Source: Gossypium raimondii
Lineage: Eukaryota > Streptophyta > Magnoliopsida > Malvales > Malvaceae
Length of the DNA: 64,000 bases
Assembly: GCF_025698545.1 (NCBI RefSeq)
Contig: NC_068575.1
Coordinates: 61,203,980 to 61,267,979, forward strand
Reading direction: 5' to 3'
Position numbers and translations under genes: made by a program. The notes beneath the pieces are model-generated. The model saw only the letters and a list, made by a program, of their open reading frames with translations. It did not search any database and was not told the DNA's origin. Positions 1-10,750 of this stretch are shown one piece after another (the stretch's first letter is position 1; each line of letters opens with the position of its first letter).

Positions 1-81
1 GAGGAGGAGCAACCTTTTGGTTGCCTTGTAGAACCGGTTAGACTCGGAAAAAGGAATAGAACAAATCAGAGCCGTTGGTAG
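1..81 (+). CDS. possible 3' coding end of a gene that begins before the window
   Basis: Frame 1 is open from base 1 to a TAG at 79-81. The short tail is acidic and then basic (three Glu at the start, then LGKRNRTNQSRW before the stop), which looks more like a protein C-terminus than random AT-rich DNA. Only 26 codons are visible, so chance cannot be excluded, and I do not recognise the family. The following 400 bases (82-480) hold no gene I can see and could be its 3' UTR. Confidence 0.25.
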   Translation, partial: EEEQPFGCLVEPVRLGKRNRTNQSRW

Positions 82-483
82 ATGAGGATTATCTCTAACC
101 ATTCATTAGTAGGACAGAGAAATGAAATACTAACTGGAATTTGTTGCTACAACAGATTGAGGAACCATAATGCCTACGGTCGTATCTGACTATTATGTAC
201 TCTAAGCATTGATGGGTTGCTTTTTTCCTTGATTAAGTTATGATCTAGTGCTATTCAACGAAATTGAAGGAAATAATGCTATTTATCATTATCTTAGCGA
301 TCTTTTGCCTTTGTTACCATCTAAAATAAAGGGATTATGAATGCATCTATGGATTGTTCACTGTAGTCCTCTAAACACCTCTAAACTTGGCATCTATTCC
401 CCAAAGAATATCATAAAATTTGAATGAGTATTGACTATACTGACAAAGAATCGAAACATTATTGACAGAACATATAAAAGGGA

Positions 484-1080
484 TTAGGGAAGGCAATGTT
501 TACCTTGATTGAATTGGAAAGGTTTTCTTTGGGGTTTATTTGCATTTGAAGAACACAAATCTGCAGTGTGTTGACAGAACAAGCAAATCAGTTCTAAAAA
601 TAAACAACATTCAGCCGGTGGGAATAACCGGTGGGAATAAACAAATAAAATGATAAAAAAGAAAATCGTGAGGAAGAAAATAAAAATCCGAGATGAAAAA
701 ATGAGAAGAACCACTTGCCGAAATAGTTGGCCCAGAGATCTGAGACGGTGGAGTGAAACGGGAGCGGCGATTTCAGGAGGGAGGGAGAGGGAGAGGGTGG
801 AGGTGATTTCGGCGATTTCGGGAGGGATGGAGAGGGAGAGGCTGCAGGTTGATTTCAGCGAGGGTAAAACAGTCTCTGTTTTCGGGAATGCGTTCGTAAT
901 AGGGTAATCGTGGTTTTTGGAAGGGAATTCGAATCGGCCTAGAAGCAGAGAATATACCGTATACGTCCGTAACCGCATAAGCCCGTAATAGGGCATTACA
1001 ATGAACCAAACGTAGGAATGGGTGGGGCGCGCATAATAGAGGCGTAATCGCATACCCAATACGGTGAACCAAACACACTG
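484..1080 (-). mobile_element. end of a TIR transposon (Harbinger-like MITE family), other end not found
   Basis: Read on the minus strand from about 1080, the sequence opens with GTGTGTTTGGTTCACCGTAT. It then has repeated subterminal words (GTTTGGTTCA, TATTACG), followed by a pyrimidine-rich block with a short tandem duplication (CTCTCCCTCTCC then GAAATCGCCG, twice, near 770-840). The terminus and subterminal words match those of the neighbouring element at 1084-4577, so both belong to one family. No matching opposite end lies in 1-484, so it may be outside the window or lost. The open frame on the minus strand here has no recognisable domain and is treated as element sequence. Confidence 0.5.
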
Positions 1081-1296
1081 TAAGGGCATGTTTGGTTCGC
1101 TGTATTGGATTAGAGGTGTATTGGATTAGAAGTGTAATGGATTAGAGGTGTATTGGAATAGAGGTGTAATAGCAAATCAACTGTTTGGTTGAATGTAATT
1201 GAATAGAGGCGTAATAGTAATCTTGTGTTTGGTTGAATGGAATAGAGGTGTAATAGCATAATGGAAAAAACTAAAATGACTAGAATACCCTTGCAT

Positions 1297-1604
1297 AAAT
1301 TTGTTTTGGTAAATGATTATTGTTATTGTTATTTAAATTTTAATAAGATTATTATTATCAATAATAAATAATTTAATCATATTTAAACATAATTATTATT
1401 AAATATATTTTAATTAAAATATATAATTTAATAAAATTCTTAATAATTAGCGAAATTTGTTTTGGTAAATTATTATTGTTATTGTTATTTAATTTTAATA
1501 AGATTATTAATATCAATAATAAATAATTTAATCATATTTAAACATAATTATTATTAAATATATTATAATTAAAATATATAATTTAATAAAATTCTTAATA
1601 ATTA
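1297..1604. repeat. two-copy tandem repeat, 156-bp unit
   Basis: The AT-rich unit starting AAATTTGTTTTGGTAAAT at 1297 recurs at 1453 with only a few changes, and the second copy ends near 1604. It lies inside the TIR element next to its left subterminal repeats. No coding content. Confidence 0.8.
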
Positions 1605-2069
1605 ATATTCTTATATGAATTTACTTAAATCATAATATAGATAATTTAACATAATTATTTTTAAATATATTAAATATAATTTAACATAATTATTAATAAT
1701 CTTATGATTTAACATCCTTCAATGGACTTCGAAGGTCCTTATAGTTTCAACCCACAGTACACATTACTAAAGTTAATCTCCATATTATATCTATACATAT
1801 CAAAGCTATAAGTAACATAGAAGCTAATGAGGCCCCATTTCCCACAAGTCTACATGTAGATCCTCGGCAAAGAGAAACTAAAGTTACAAATAACCTTACC
1901 AGCTATTCATGCAACATTCACACACTTTTTGAACAGGCACCAAGAGTCAACCTGTAAAGAAATGTAACTTCTTCAGCTCCTTCAACTCCATTTCCTACTT
2001 GGCACGCCTTAACAAGAGCAGCACTCAAAACAGATTTAACACGACCATTGCAAATTCAATTTAACCCCG

Positions 2070-2395
2070 TTATGCCAAATTTGATAGAAAAAAGCTTCGG
2101 CAGAGCAGCATAGCTTATTGAGATCAATACACTTTCTACTTTGCAAATTAACAGCATGCTTCATGAGATAATCAAATGATCTACAATTAAAAACAAATTA
2201 AACAGTACTACTGCTGAATATATTTAATGAAACACTTGAAAAGTGACCTCAAAAAATATTATTGATCATAATTAGAAAACTCATTTCACCGAATTTGATA
2301 GAAAAACGCTTCAGCAGAATCAGCAACGGTTCATTAAGATTCATACACTTTCATCACATATTGGCAGCATGGCTCAACAGATAATCTATTACTGA
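2070..2395. repeat. degenerate direct repeat of about 100 bp
   Basis: The stretch 2073-2180 (AATTTGATAGAAAAAAGCTT..., CAGCATGCTTCATGAGATAA) recurs in degenerate form at 2290-2390 (AATTTGATAGAAAAACGCTT..., CAGCATGGCTCAACAGATAA). It is inside the TIR element, downstream (minus strand) of the captured exons. It may be captured 3' UTR or intron DNA that later duplicated. Confidence 0.5.
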
Positions 2396-2554
2396 TTAAA
2401 CTTAATCCAATAACACAAACCCATCAAAGTAAACCAATCAAACTTAAAATTTGACACGGTAAAGAAGGAAAATAACCACTCAAAATAAAATGTGAAGCAG
2501 AAAAAATCGTAAAACTACATTCTAGTTTTGGTAATTAAAACATCTAGGTTATCA

Positions 2555-3380
2555 ACAAGTGTACAACCATGTCATTTGCTTCCTTTGCATGTGGCAGCAT
2601 CTGTTTAAGTTCCTCCAGCTTGACGAGAATATCAATGCCCCCTTGCAGTTTCCTCTTTTGCTTGTTCGGCAACTGCCTCTTGAAGTTCAACTTCTTTCAT
2701 CAAGTTCATAATCGATTGCATGGTCTGAAACAAAATTTTCGAACCAAAATCTCATAAGTTAGCGTTCATCCTCCCAAAATAGCAACAAAAAAAACATTAG
2801 AAGTTCAAAATTTCAAAGATCGGTTCATTCATCATGTCTGCGATCAACGATATAATGGACTAAGTTCTAGTATTATTAGCATTGCATAGGATCATTCTCA
2901 AACCAAGCGACCTCCAAAGTTGACAAAAGAAAGTAACAAGTTTAGAGCAAAAGTACCTTGTTATCTTTAGCATCTTCAATGATCTCTTCGAGTAGATCAA
3001 TTCTACATGTTTGACTTGATCTACTAACAACATGTTGAAGGTCTCATCCTCAACATCACTCATTTCACCAATGCAACCTATTGGGATTTAAGCCCTACAA
3101 AATTTCTCGCAATTGTTCTTGAGAGTATGATGAAACCAAAGATGCTCACAGCATTTTCTTCACCGACCATGGTTCCATTGAATGAACTGCTTCTGCATAA
3201 ATCTTCATTAAAATCTATGGGTCCATCAAAATTTAACTTATCATCACTGCTGCCATTCTCCAAAAGCGGGGCCGTATCATCAGCCGAGGTGAATGGGGCA
3301 ACCTGTGGCGTCCTCGGAAACCCATCTTCAATGTATGTGGTTTGGTCTTGACTTGATGAACATGAGAAATCAAGAACCAA
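2555..3380 (-). pseudogene. captured fragment of a CUE-domain/ubiquitin-system-like protein gene
   Basis: On the minus strand, 3380-3078 encodes an acidic linker (DQTTYIEDGFPRTPQVAPF; LLENGSSDDKLNF). It is followed by MSDVEDETFNMLLVDQVKHV at 3063, then (after a 1-base frame break) IDLLEEIIEDAKDNK up to a GT donor near 2955. A further exon after ...TTTTGTTTCAG at about 2728 gives MKEVELQEAVAEQAKEE and, after a second frame break at the AGGGGGC run, ILVKLEELKQMLPHAKEAND, ending near 2565 at a GT. These are the coiled-coil segments I associate with plant CUE-domain proteins. The CUE domain itself is absent. At least two frameshifts and missing ends make it non-coding in its original sense. The family name is from memory of the motif pattern and is moderately secure. 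Confidence 0.55.
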
Positions 3381-3910
3381 AAGTCAAGGAAAAAACATTG
3401 GAAGATACAGTAAGATCCATTAAGGTTCATGATAACTAGTTTTAGAATCAACTTAGAGAAATTTCCATTGAAATAGAAGAAATAACATACTGATTCACCC
3501 TTTTTAAACTCGAAACAATAAACTATATTATAATCATTCTTGAAGTTTGATAGTTAAGCAAGTGAAAGCATTTGATAATTCCAAAGCCCGAACCCAAAAG
3601 ATCACATTAAAGAATTGCATACATTTCATTTGATCGCATTTATCTTTCTTCCTCAATAAAATGGAAAAGCAAAGAAATTCGATCACTCATCTCATAAAAA
3701 TTTTAACTCCTAACATAGTACTAGATTCATCAAGATGATGATCGTGATGCTTTTCGAGACTTCCACTTTAACACCGTAAATCAAGTAACAATAAATTGAA
3801 TTCCAACAAAATAATGAAATAAGGGCATGGGTATTGACAATTAAAGGGTAAAGAGAAAACCAAAATCAAAATTTGACCCAACAAAATAGAAGAAATGAAG
3901 CTTTTGGGAA

Positions 3911-4048
3911 TCAGCTGAAAGAAGTATAGTTATAGAATTCAACATCCAAACACATGAAAAGAAGTGAAGCAGAGGAGAAAATGGTTTGTCCCGAATGAAG
4001 AGCCAAGCTAGCGCTAGTTCCCAATGCCCCTGGCACTTGCTCCATCAT
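3911..4048 (-). pseudogene. captured exon 1 of a CASP-like (CASPL5-type) membrane protein gene
   Basis: From ATGATG at 4048 the minus strand encodes 45 residues beginning MMEQVPGALGTSASLALHSG and continuing QTIFSSASLLFMCLDVEFYN before a TGA at 3913-3911. This is the N-terminal cytoplasmic tail and first membrane segment of a CASP-like family 5 protein. The following part of the four-helix protein is missing, and the frame stops just where the family would continue with a Cys and the second helix. About 200 bases of 5' leader-like, pyrimidine-rich sequence precede it (4050-4260). It probably came with its own promoter-proximal DNA, so it could drive a chimeric transcript into the CUE-like fragment downstream. 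Confidence 0.6.
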
Positions 4049-4580
4049 CTTTCAAGTCAGCTTACCTCTCCGTTTCTTCATCTTTAAATTCCCAAACAAG
4101 AAAGAAGAAAACAGAGTTCCAAAGAAAGTGAAAGAAGTGGTCTCCGAAATTCCGAAAAATTATGCTTGCAAAAATGGTTCTACCTTTGGGTTTTGTTTCT
4201 ATGATGAAGACATTGGAAGAGAGAAATAAGAAAAAGGAAGAAAGTGTTTTTTTTTTAAATTCTAAAAATAGGAGTTATATTGTTTTGACATAGTTTCATT
4301 CATGTCTGTTTCAATGTCTGTGAAACCCATCTTCAATGTCTGTTTCAAGATTTGCATATAGATAGAGGGAGCAAATCGGCAGAAAGGGTAAAACAGGGAG
4401 GGGAAACTGAAGGGGCAGCTAATCTGCAGAAAAGAGAGGGATTAGAAATCGGTGGTTTTCACCGATTAAGAAAGTAATGTATTACACGCATATTAGCAAT
4501 ACATTGAACCAAACGACGGAATAAAGAGAGATTAGGTAGGGCCCACCGATCGTCAATACACCCAACCAAACATGGTATAA

Positions 4581-5349
4581 TATTTATTACCATAAAAAAT
4601 GCTGAATTTTATTTTTATTTTGCCACGAACCCCACACAAGAAAAGACCTGAACACCACCACACTCTCCATGGTCATCATGCCCTCTCAACCAACCGCCTT
4701 GATCACACCTCATATCCTGATCCAACGCTCCAGATCGACCCCATTTGTGGGGCCCATGTTTAATCTTCTGATTTTTTTTCCCAATTATATTAGGAAACCA
4801 TTGATGGGGTTTGGGGCAAAGCATCAAATCATGAGTGGAACCAGACAGGCAGACAAACAGATAAATTACTTATTTATTTTTGGTTATCAAATGTAGGGCC
4901 CACACCAACCCCCTCATCTCTCCCATGCCATTACCACGAGGGATGGCGTCGCTTTCCCCACCTTTTCCATCTATTAAAACAAAAACGCTTTCATTCTATT
5001 TTTTAATATATATAATCTTTTTACCAATGCGTTTATTGGAGCGTGTACTACACCTCCGATGATAAAGGAGCCTTGGGATTGATTGGATTATTGAAAATAT
5101 CAATTTCTATAAGCTGTTTTATGTGTTATGAAGTGTTGCTTGTATTAGATTGTTCATAACATGGATTAACCGGAAATCAGTTGAGGTATTAGATTAAAGA
5201 ATGATTTAAAATTGATTGGATTAGAAATCGGTACGAATTGACAGTTGAGTCGATTTTTTTAATTTTTTAATAATTTTGTAATCGAATCGGTCGAACTGTT
5301 TGGATTGGCTTCGATCTGGTTTTAAATATATTGATATTATGTGTTTTTT
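4581..5349. other. gene-free flank
   Basis: No exon structure is seen. The small open frames on both strands lack domain signals. The stretch near 5150-5330 has CGGT/GGTT-rich words (for example AATCGGTCGAACTG) shared with 27300-27720 and 5930-6240, so it is probably degenerate dispersed-repeat DNA. Confidence 0.4.
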
Positions 5350-5850
5350 TTAGGTAAGCTACACCATTAGTTACTAAACTAATATTAAGTTTTTGTTTTT
5401 GTCACTTAAATAAAAAAAATTACAATTTGATCATTAAACTATTTGAAAGTTTTCATTTAAGTCACTAAATTATTCAAAAAATTTTATTCAAGTCACTAGG
5501 TTGTTGATTTTTCTAAAATTTCGCCAGTAAGCTTCAAGTGAAGATTTGACAATCGGCACAGTAGATTAGTCCCTATTGACAAGTAGAAGAACATACTTTT
5601 TTCTAAGTTGATCTGATGTCAGTGTTGGAGATTAAAGAAAAAATTGTGACGTTTAAAGTTGTTTCATGAAAAAAGCTTAATTGTAAAATAGAAGAAAAAA
5701 TAGAGTTTTCAATTGGTGTAGGCAATGCGAACAGAAAAAGCCATAGAGCATCGATTTTAACAGTCCAGTGACTTAAATAAAAACTTTTAAATAACTTAAT
5801 GACCAAACTGTGACTTTTTTATTTAAAAACTATTTATTTAAGTGTAAGAA
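5350..5850. repeat. inverted-repeat (foldback/MITE-like) element
   Basis: The left arm (about 5390-5475: GTCACTTAAATAAAAA, TTGATCATTAAACTATTTGA, TTTAAGTCACT) pairs with the right arm (about 5763-5843: AGTGACTTAAATAAAAACTT, AATGACCAAACTGTGAC). A loop of about 290 bases holds no gene. The edges are not sharp and no target duplication was confirmed. Confidence 0.6.
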
Positions 5851-6082
5851 ATAAATATAAAGTAATCACATATTTTAAAAAAGTTAAAAATATTATATTA
5901 ATCATATTACAACGTAGAAACTAAGATTGGTAAATCCAAGACGAGTCAGTTGGTCGAATTGGTAACGTCTTATACATCAATTTGAAGTAAGACAAGAAAT
6001 TGGTTGATTCGAAATATGTACGTACGAACCGGTTAAACTCGATTAAAGAATTAATTAGATTAGATCATATAATTTTAAATAT

Positions 6083-6230
6083 TTTAAATATTTATGAAAT
6101 TTTAATTAGATTCACCCATCCTAGTGAATTATCTGACGGGTTCAAAATATTATATTAAATTATATATTTTTAAATATTTATGAAAATTTAATTGATTCAC
6201 CCATCGTGGTGAATTATGACGGATTCAATT
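6083..6230. repeat. short tandem duplication, period about 86 bp
   Basis: TTAAATATTTATGAAATTTT followed by GATTCACCCATCCTAGTGAA and GACGGGTTCAA (6083-6145) recurs as TTAAATATTTATGAAAATTT, GATTCACCCATCGTGGTGAA and GACGGATTCAA (6169-6228). It sits in a CGGTT-rich dispersed repeat and has no coding content. Confidence 0.6.
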
Positions 6231-6599
6231 AACAAAATTAAAAAAAAAAAAAAGAAGAAGAAGAAAGAAACTGTGATAAGAACTAAATCCATTAAAAATA
6301 CACGATACAAAACTTTCTATAAATTTTGACCTAATACAAAGCGTGATCGTGACGCAAGTAAAAGTGCGTCGGCTAGGAACAATGGCTCAATGGCTGTAAT
6401 CTAATCGGCTTCAGTGTGAATTATGATCGACGTAACAATAATTGTTTTTTGATGAAGAAAAAACAATAATCATTGATTTTCAGATATTCTGATCATGTGC
6501 TGCAAGTGAAATAGGCTCAATGGCTCATTGGCTAAGTGAGATGAGCCAAGTCAAGAAGCCAAAAGGAATGGTGAAGCAAGCGTGTGGGAATGGGGGACA

Positions 6600-6735
6600 A
6601 GGAGAGTGGAGTTCACGTGGCAGGGAGTAGGGGTGGGGGAAATGAAGTGATAGCGAAAAAGCAGGATGACAAAACTTGAACTTCTCCCTTAACTCACGTG
6701 GACCAACATGTCTTGCCTTCGGAACACGTGCTCTC
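6600..6735. promoter_or_regulatory. cluster of three G-boxes (CACGTG)
   Basis: CACGTG occurs at 6614-6619 (in TTCACGTGGC), 6695-6700 and 6725-6730, inside a GC-richer island (6590-6960) surrounded by AT-rich DNA. G-boxes/ABREs bind bZIP and bHLH factors in plants. No gene start is visible within 2 kb on either strand, so the target, if any, is unknown. It could be a relic promoter. Confidence 0.4.
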
Positions 6736-6960
6736 TGGCCCCACACCATCCCTCGTTTGCCTTCTTACACCCACACGGTCGTGCGTGTCACTTTGTCCCT
6801 CCACGCCCCGACAACTCACGCACTCACAATCATTTGAAACTTCCTCCTTTCCTTTCCGACCACGCTCCCTATTCCCTCCCTGCATTACACGTTCCCTGAT
6901 TAAACTTTTAACACCAGTAGCTTGAACTCCACGCGCCATGACATAAGCTTGGGATTCCTT

Positions 6961-9900
6961 CCCGGGAACCGGTAATTTTTAGCCTATCTGTATCTCAATT
7001 GGCCTATCTCAATATCCAGATTTTCATGCAACTTGGTCCGAAGCCAGCAGTATAGCACTATAATCGATGATAAATTGCAATTACACTAATGCCCTTAAAA
7101 TGCAATTTAAATGACTTAAAAGCCCCTTATCAAATGAGCTAATCATTATTGCTATTATTTTGCAGTCAAATGGTATGCTACTGCCTTTTATAGTTGCATT
7201 CATTTTTCTTTTCAGTTACATTATTATTTCTTAAACTTATTTTATTATTAATTCTATTATTTTATGAATATCATTTTAATGAAAGATTATTTTGCATTAG
7301 CACTAATTAACATTTTTAAATGGCTAATGAGATTTTAGGTTCATAGTAAAGTTGAGGTCTTAAATTCAATAAAATAATATGCATGCTATTTTTTAATAAA
7401 ATTACAATCAATTAAAATTATCAAATATCCTTTGTTTACAAATTTAAAGTATTTTTTGTTTAATTAAAGAGAAAATTAACTCTAATTTTAATTAAAATCA
7501 GCGTAATAATTACCATTAGATTCTTATTAATATTTTTATTAAATAACTATCTTAATTTTAAAGTAACAAATAGGGTGGCATGCTTTTAATCATTGATTGG
7601 GGAGACTAAAGATTACATTTTTAAAATATATATTTAATTAAAATGTCACTTTCTCTCTTCCCCCACGGCTGCATTTTAATGGTTTGAAGTGGGCATGCCA
7701 TCTAAATCATTGGTTAGGAATATGTCATTCAAAGGCTTGGTCCATCCCTTTCTCAACTTGACCATTAAATGGGGCATTCTGAGTACATCATCATCATTCA
7801 TATATACCTTTTACCAAGCATATTACACAACTATAATGGGAGGAATTAAGATTCACAATAATTTGTACCATTTGAATTTCGATTCGATTTTATAGGATTT
7901 CTTTTTGAATTTCTCTTTAAATTTTATAACTTTATATGTATTAATTGGGTGCTTTTTCATTCTTTTATAAGATTTTATCATATGTGTTTTAAGAAATTTA
8001 TGAGTTTGATAGGTTTAAAAGGTAAAATGAGAAAATAAAAATATATTATTATTTAATAATAATATATAAAATTCGTTTATTGACATGACAATGAAATATT
8101 AAAGGAAAAAAGAAACGAATCTACTACCTCCGATAACACTGAACTCCCAAACAACATCACACAATCAAACCCCTCATCATCGGATCCTATGAATGGATGA
8201 TGGATCCGACGGTTGACAATAAACTTTGTGGTGATTAGATTAAATGAAAACGGTGGCCCCACCCGACATGATGTCGGGTTGATGATTGAAGTGTCCCCAC
8301 CGAAGTTCGTGAAAGCTATCCCCACGTTGTCTTCTGTTTCTAAGCACCCTTAAGTAACGGAGCTACTGTGCAGCAGTCCAACGATACGACGTCGTTTGTC
8401 TCGAACAAGTTTTGCCTTGGAACCCCTCTGCTAATTCTTTCCTTTGGTCTCTTCCTAATCACCATGTGACATGCACATGAAATTGGACCCTCTTGTTCTA
8501 TGTCGTAACTATGCATCGCAACCGAACGGATTAGACATAATTTTTCATGGGTTATTATGTGATTAATTAACAGTGTATAACTTTATATATTATTAACATA
8601 TTATTAAAAATTAAATTAAATGGATTTAACTTTAAAATTTTTTTAACAATGTCTCATGATCTAAATTATATATAAATTATATATAATCAGTGTTGCTTTT
8701 ATTTATGATTATTTAAATAAAAATATCTAAAAATTCAATTTACCTCTCAAACATCATTCACATCGTAAATGGAATTTTCATTATCCAACAATATATTCTT
8801 TTCAAATGCACGAGGGGACCCTTTCAATATGAGTCCATGTGATTTTCACGTGAAGAAGACCCCTTCCTTAAGGTTGTTCTCAATCAAAACAATGTATCAA
8901 TGTTGCTATCATTGTCTTTTTTTTTTAAAAAAAAGATTGTTCAAATGATTTATTTTTGTGTGGATTAAGTGGTCGGAATTTGAACTCCTACTGTTTGGTC
9001 GACCCTTCGGTTTGGATTAGACATTTCAGTTTAGCTTAGTCATGTCATGCCCATTGTCTTCTATCATATATAGAATCTCTGAAATCTTTTTGGTTCTTTG
9101 ATTTGTTTTGCTAACCAAGAAGCTTGCCACTAGCCCCTCCCTTCCTACGCTATCAATATCCATGTTTAAAGCCAAGGCTCTCATTCATCTATTGAGATAC
9201 TAAATTGATTTGTTGATTTATGATAGGAAAAGTATGATAAATATCTTTATTCTTTATATGCTTTGTATTTTTTTTACTTAAAATTTGAATAAATTAATAT
9301 TTATATATTAGACAAAAAATAAATTGGTCATTATATTAAATTTTTTTATCTATTTTTACTGTTAAAATTTATCTTTGTATGTCAAAATGAGATACACATA
9401 ACACACCATGTGCAATTGTCTATTTATTCGATAGTAACATCGGTTGTAAAAAGTAGAGCTTGATAAATTTTATTAGAAAAACCCAATCTACTCTTTAATC
9501 TAACATACAGTGACTTTTTATACATTTTTGAATAAAGGGAAAAAAAATACTATTTGACTCTTAATACAGAGGACTTCAAGATATTTTTACCCTTATCATA
9601 TTATATTTGTCAAACATAGATTTTTGAGTTAAACTTTCAACACATTGGGTATGAACTTTAATGAGAATTTTTTTTTCTCTTGATTCTAAAAAGTGTTCGA
9701 ACGATAATATTCTCAATAAAAAATACTCTATATGATACAAGACGTTGGTTCAAGTCCAACCATAACCAATGTGCATAGTTTAACTTTTTTTTATATATTT
9801 CATGAAGTGTTATTGTCTTTTTAAATGTTTCCGCTCTAAGCAAAACCGAAAGAGTATTCACACTCCAAGCAAAATTGAAGGATAAAACTAACCATCATTA

Positions 9901-10089
9901 ATGCACATGGTTCACCATTTTAAACATTTTATGAGTTCTCATTCTATAATTTTAGGCACTCAAATTTTTGATAAAATCAAAAAGAAATCCATAAAAAATA
10001 ATATCAGAGGTGTATTCGAAGTGGTAGCACTAACGATTATTGTATATCGGCAACAACGTTGCTTAGTTAATTTTTTATCTTTTCAAAAC
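6961..10089. other. gene-free AT-rich DNA
   Basis: Both strands were read. There are only short open frames without conserved motifs or splice context. One isolated CACGTG lies at 8847-8852. A palindromic ACGACGTCGT core lies at about 8386-8395. Nothing else is supported. Confidence 0.5.
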
Positions 10090-10184
10090 ATAAAATATGT
10101 TGTTTCGTACGATAGTTGTAAGTGATTATTATTTCATTGCATTAAACCCTCGAGTTTCCACGGGAGGTTGCGCCGCCCTTATTA

Positions 10185-10750
10185 CCCCCTCACGTGAAAT
10201 CCACGTGGCGCACGAATTTTCATGCAACCGACGGACAGCAAAGCACACGTGTTTCGCGTTAACCCACACGTGCACTTTGGGTCTAAGTTTTTAACCTCCC
10301 ATTTCTCCATTTGCTGGATCTCGGTCAATAGTCAAACCTAAATAATTTGCCTCCTGGTTTCATTTATTATTTTTTTAAATACTTCTTTACCGGCTTTACC
10401 GGCGACCAGAAGTACGAACTCCTCTCACCCATCCGATGATCTGGAAACCGAATCCCAGCCGTCGATTATCTGATCACTCACACGTGCATGTGAAACCCTT
10501 AAGAAAGTGGTTTAGCCAGCTTTTGCTTTCGTTCCAGTTAGTGGGTCCCACATGTCGGTTAATTTGACCGGGTGAGTTGGTCACCATGTGATTTTAACGG
10601 CTCAATAAATAATCTGGAAAAAATTTTCAGTTAATCGATGTTAAAACTCCGAGTTGGAATGCACATGTTTGGGTTAAAAGACAATACAGATTAAGCAAAA
10701 TTACATGTTTATCCTCTTGTAGACAATTTTAAAATAAACTCACGTGCGGG
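10185..10750. promoter_or_regulatory. dense array of six CACGTG boxes without an evident gene
   Basis: CACGTG lies at 10191, 10202, 10246, 10267, 10481 and 10741 (first bases). Four of them fall within 82 bp and several are extended ABRE/G-box forms (CCACGTGGC, ACACGTGT). The island 10140-10560 is clearly GC-richer than its surroundings. No ATG with downstream exons follows on either strand, and the nearest gene starts are more than 8 kb away. A candidate ABA/light-responsive enhancer or an orphaned promoter. Confidence 0.45.

Larger units (their letters stand above)
1084..4577. mobile_element. Pack-type TIR transposon carrying two captured gene fragments
   Basis: The left end reads GGGCATGTTTGGTTCGCTGT. 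The right end, reverse-complemented, reads TACCATGTTTGGTTGGGTGT. Each end is flanked by TAA (1081-1083 and 4578-4580), matching the 3-bp TWA target duplication of PIF/Harbinger elements. Subterminal repeats (ATTAGAGGTGTAATGG variants at 1100-1260; GTTTGGTTCAATGTATTG near 4490-4515) fit the same class. The interior holds no transposase. It does hold a CASP-like exon 1 (3911-4048) and, downstream in the same orientation, exon pieces of a CUE-type protein (about 2560-3380). Introns are kept, so the capture was of genomic DNA and not cDNA. The superfamily call rests on TSD length and TIR style and is an inference. Confidence 0.6.

Noticed and set aside
484-1089. 201-codon open frame on the minus strand as a protein gene
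   Set aside because: It begins inside transposon terminal repeats, has pyrimidine-tract low-complexity composition and no domain; better explained as TIR-element sequence.
5930-6240. Possible second foldback element next to 5350-5850
   Set aside because: Only a short tandem duplication and CGGTT-rich words were found; no convincing arm pairing or target duplication.
8077-8325. 82-codon minus-strand frame as a gene
   Set aside because: No recognisable motif, no exon continuation and unremarkable codon use.
9740-9775. tRNA-like T-arm (GGTTCAAGTCC)
   Set aside because: No acceptor stem, D-arm or anticodon arm can be folded around it on either strand.
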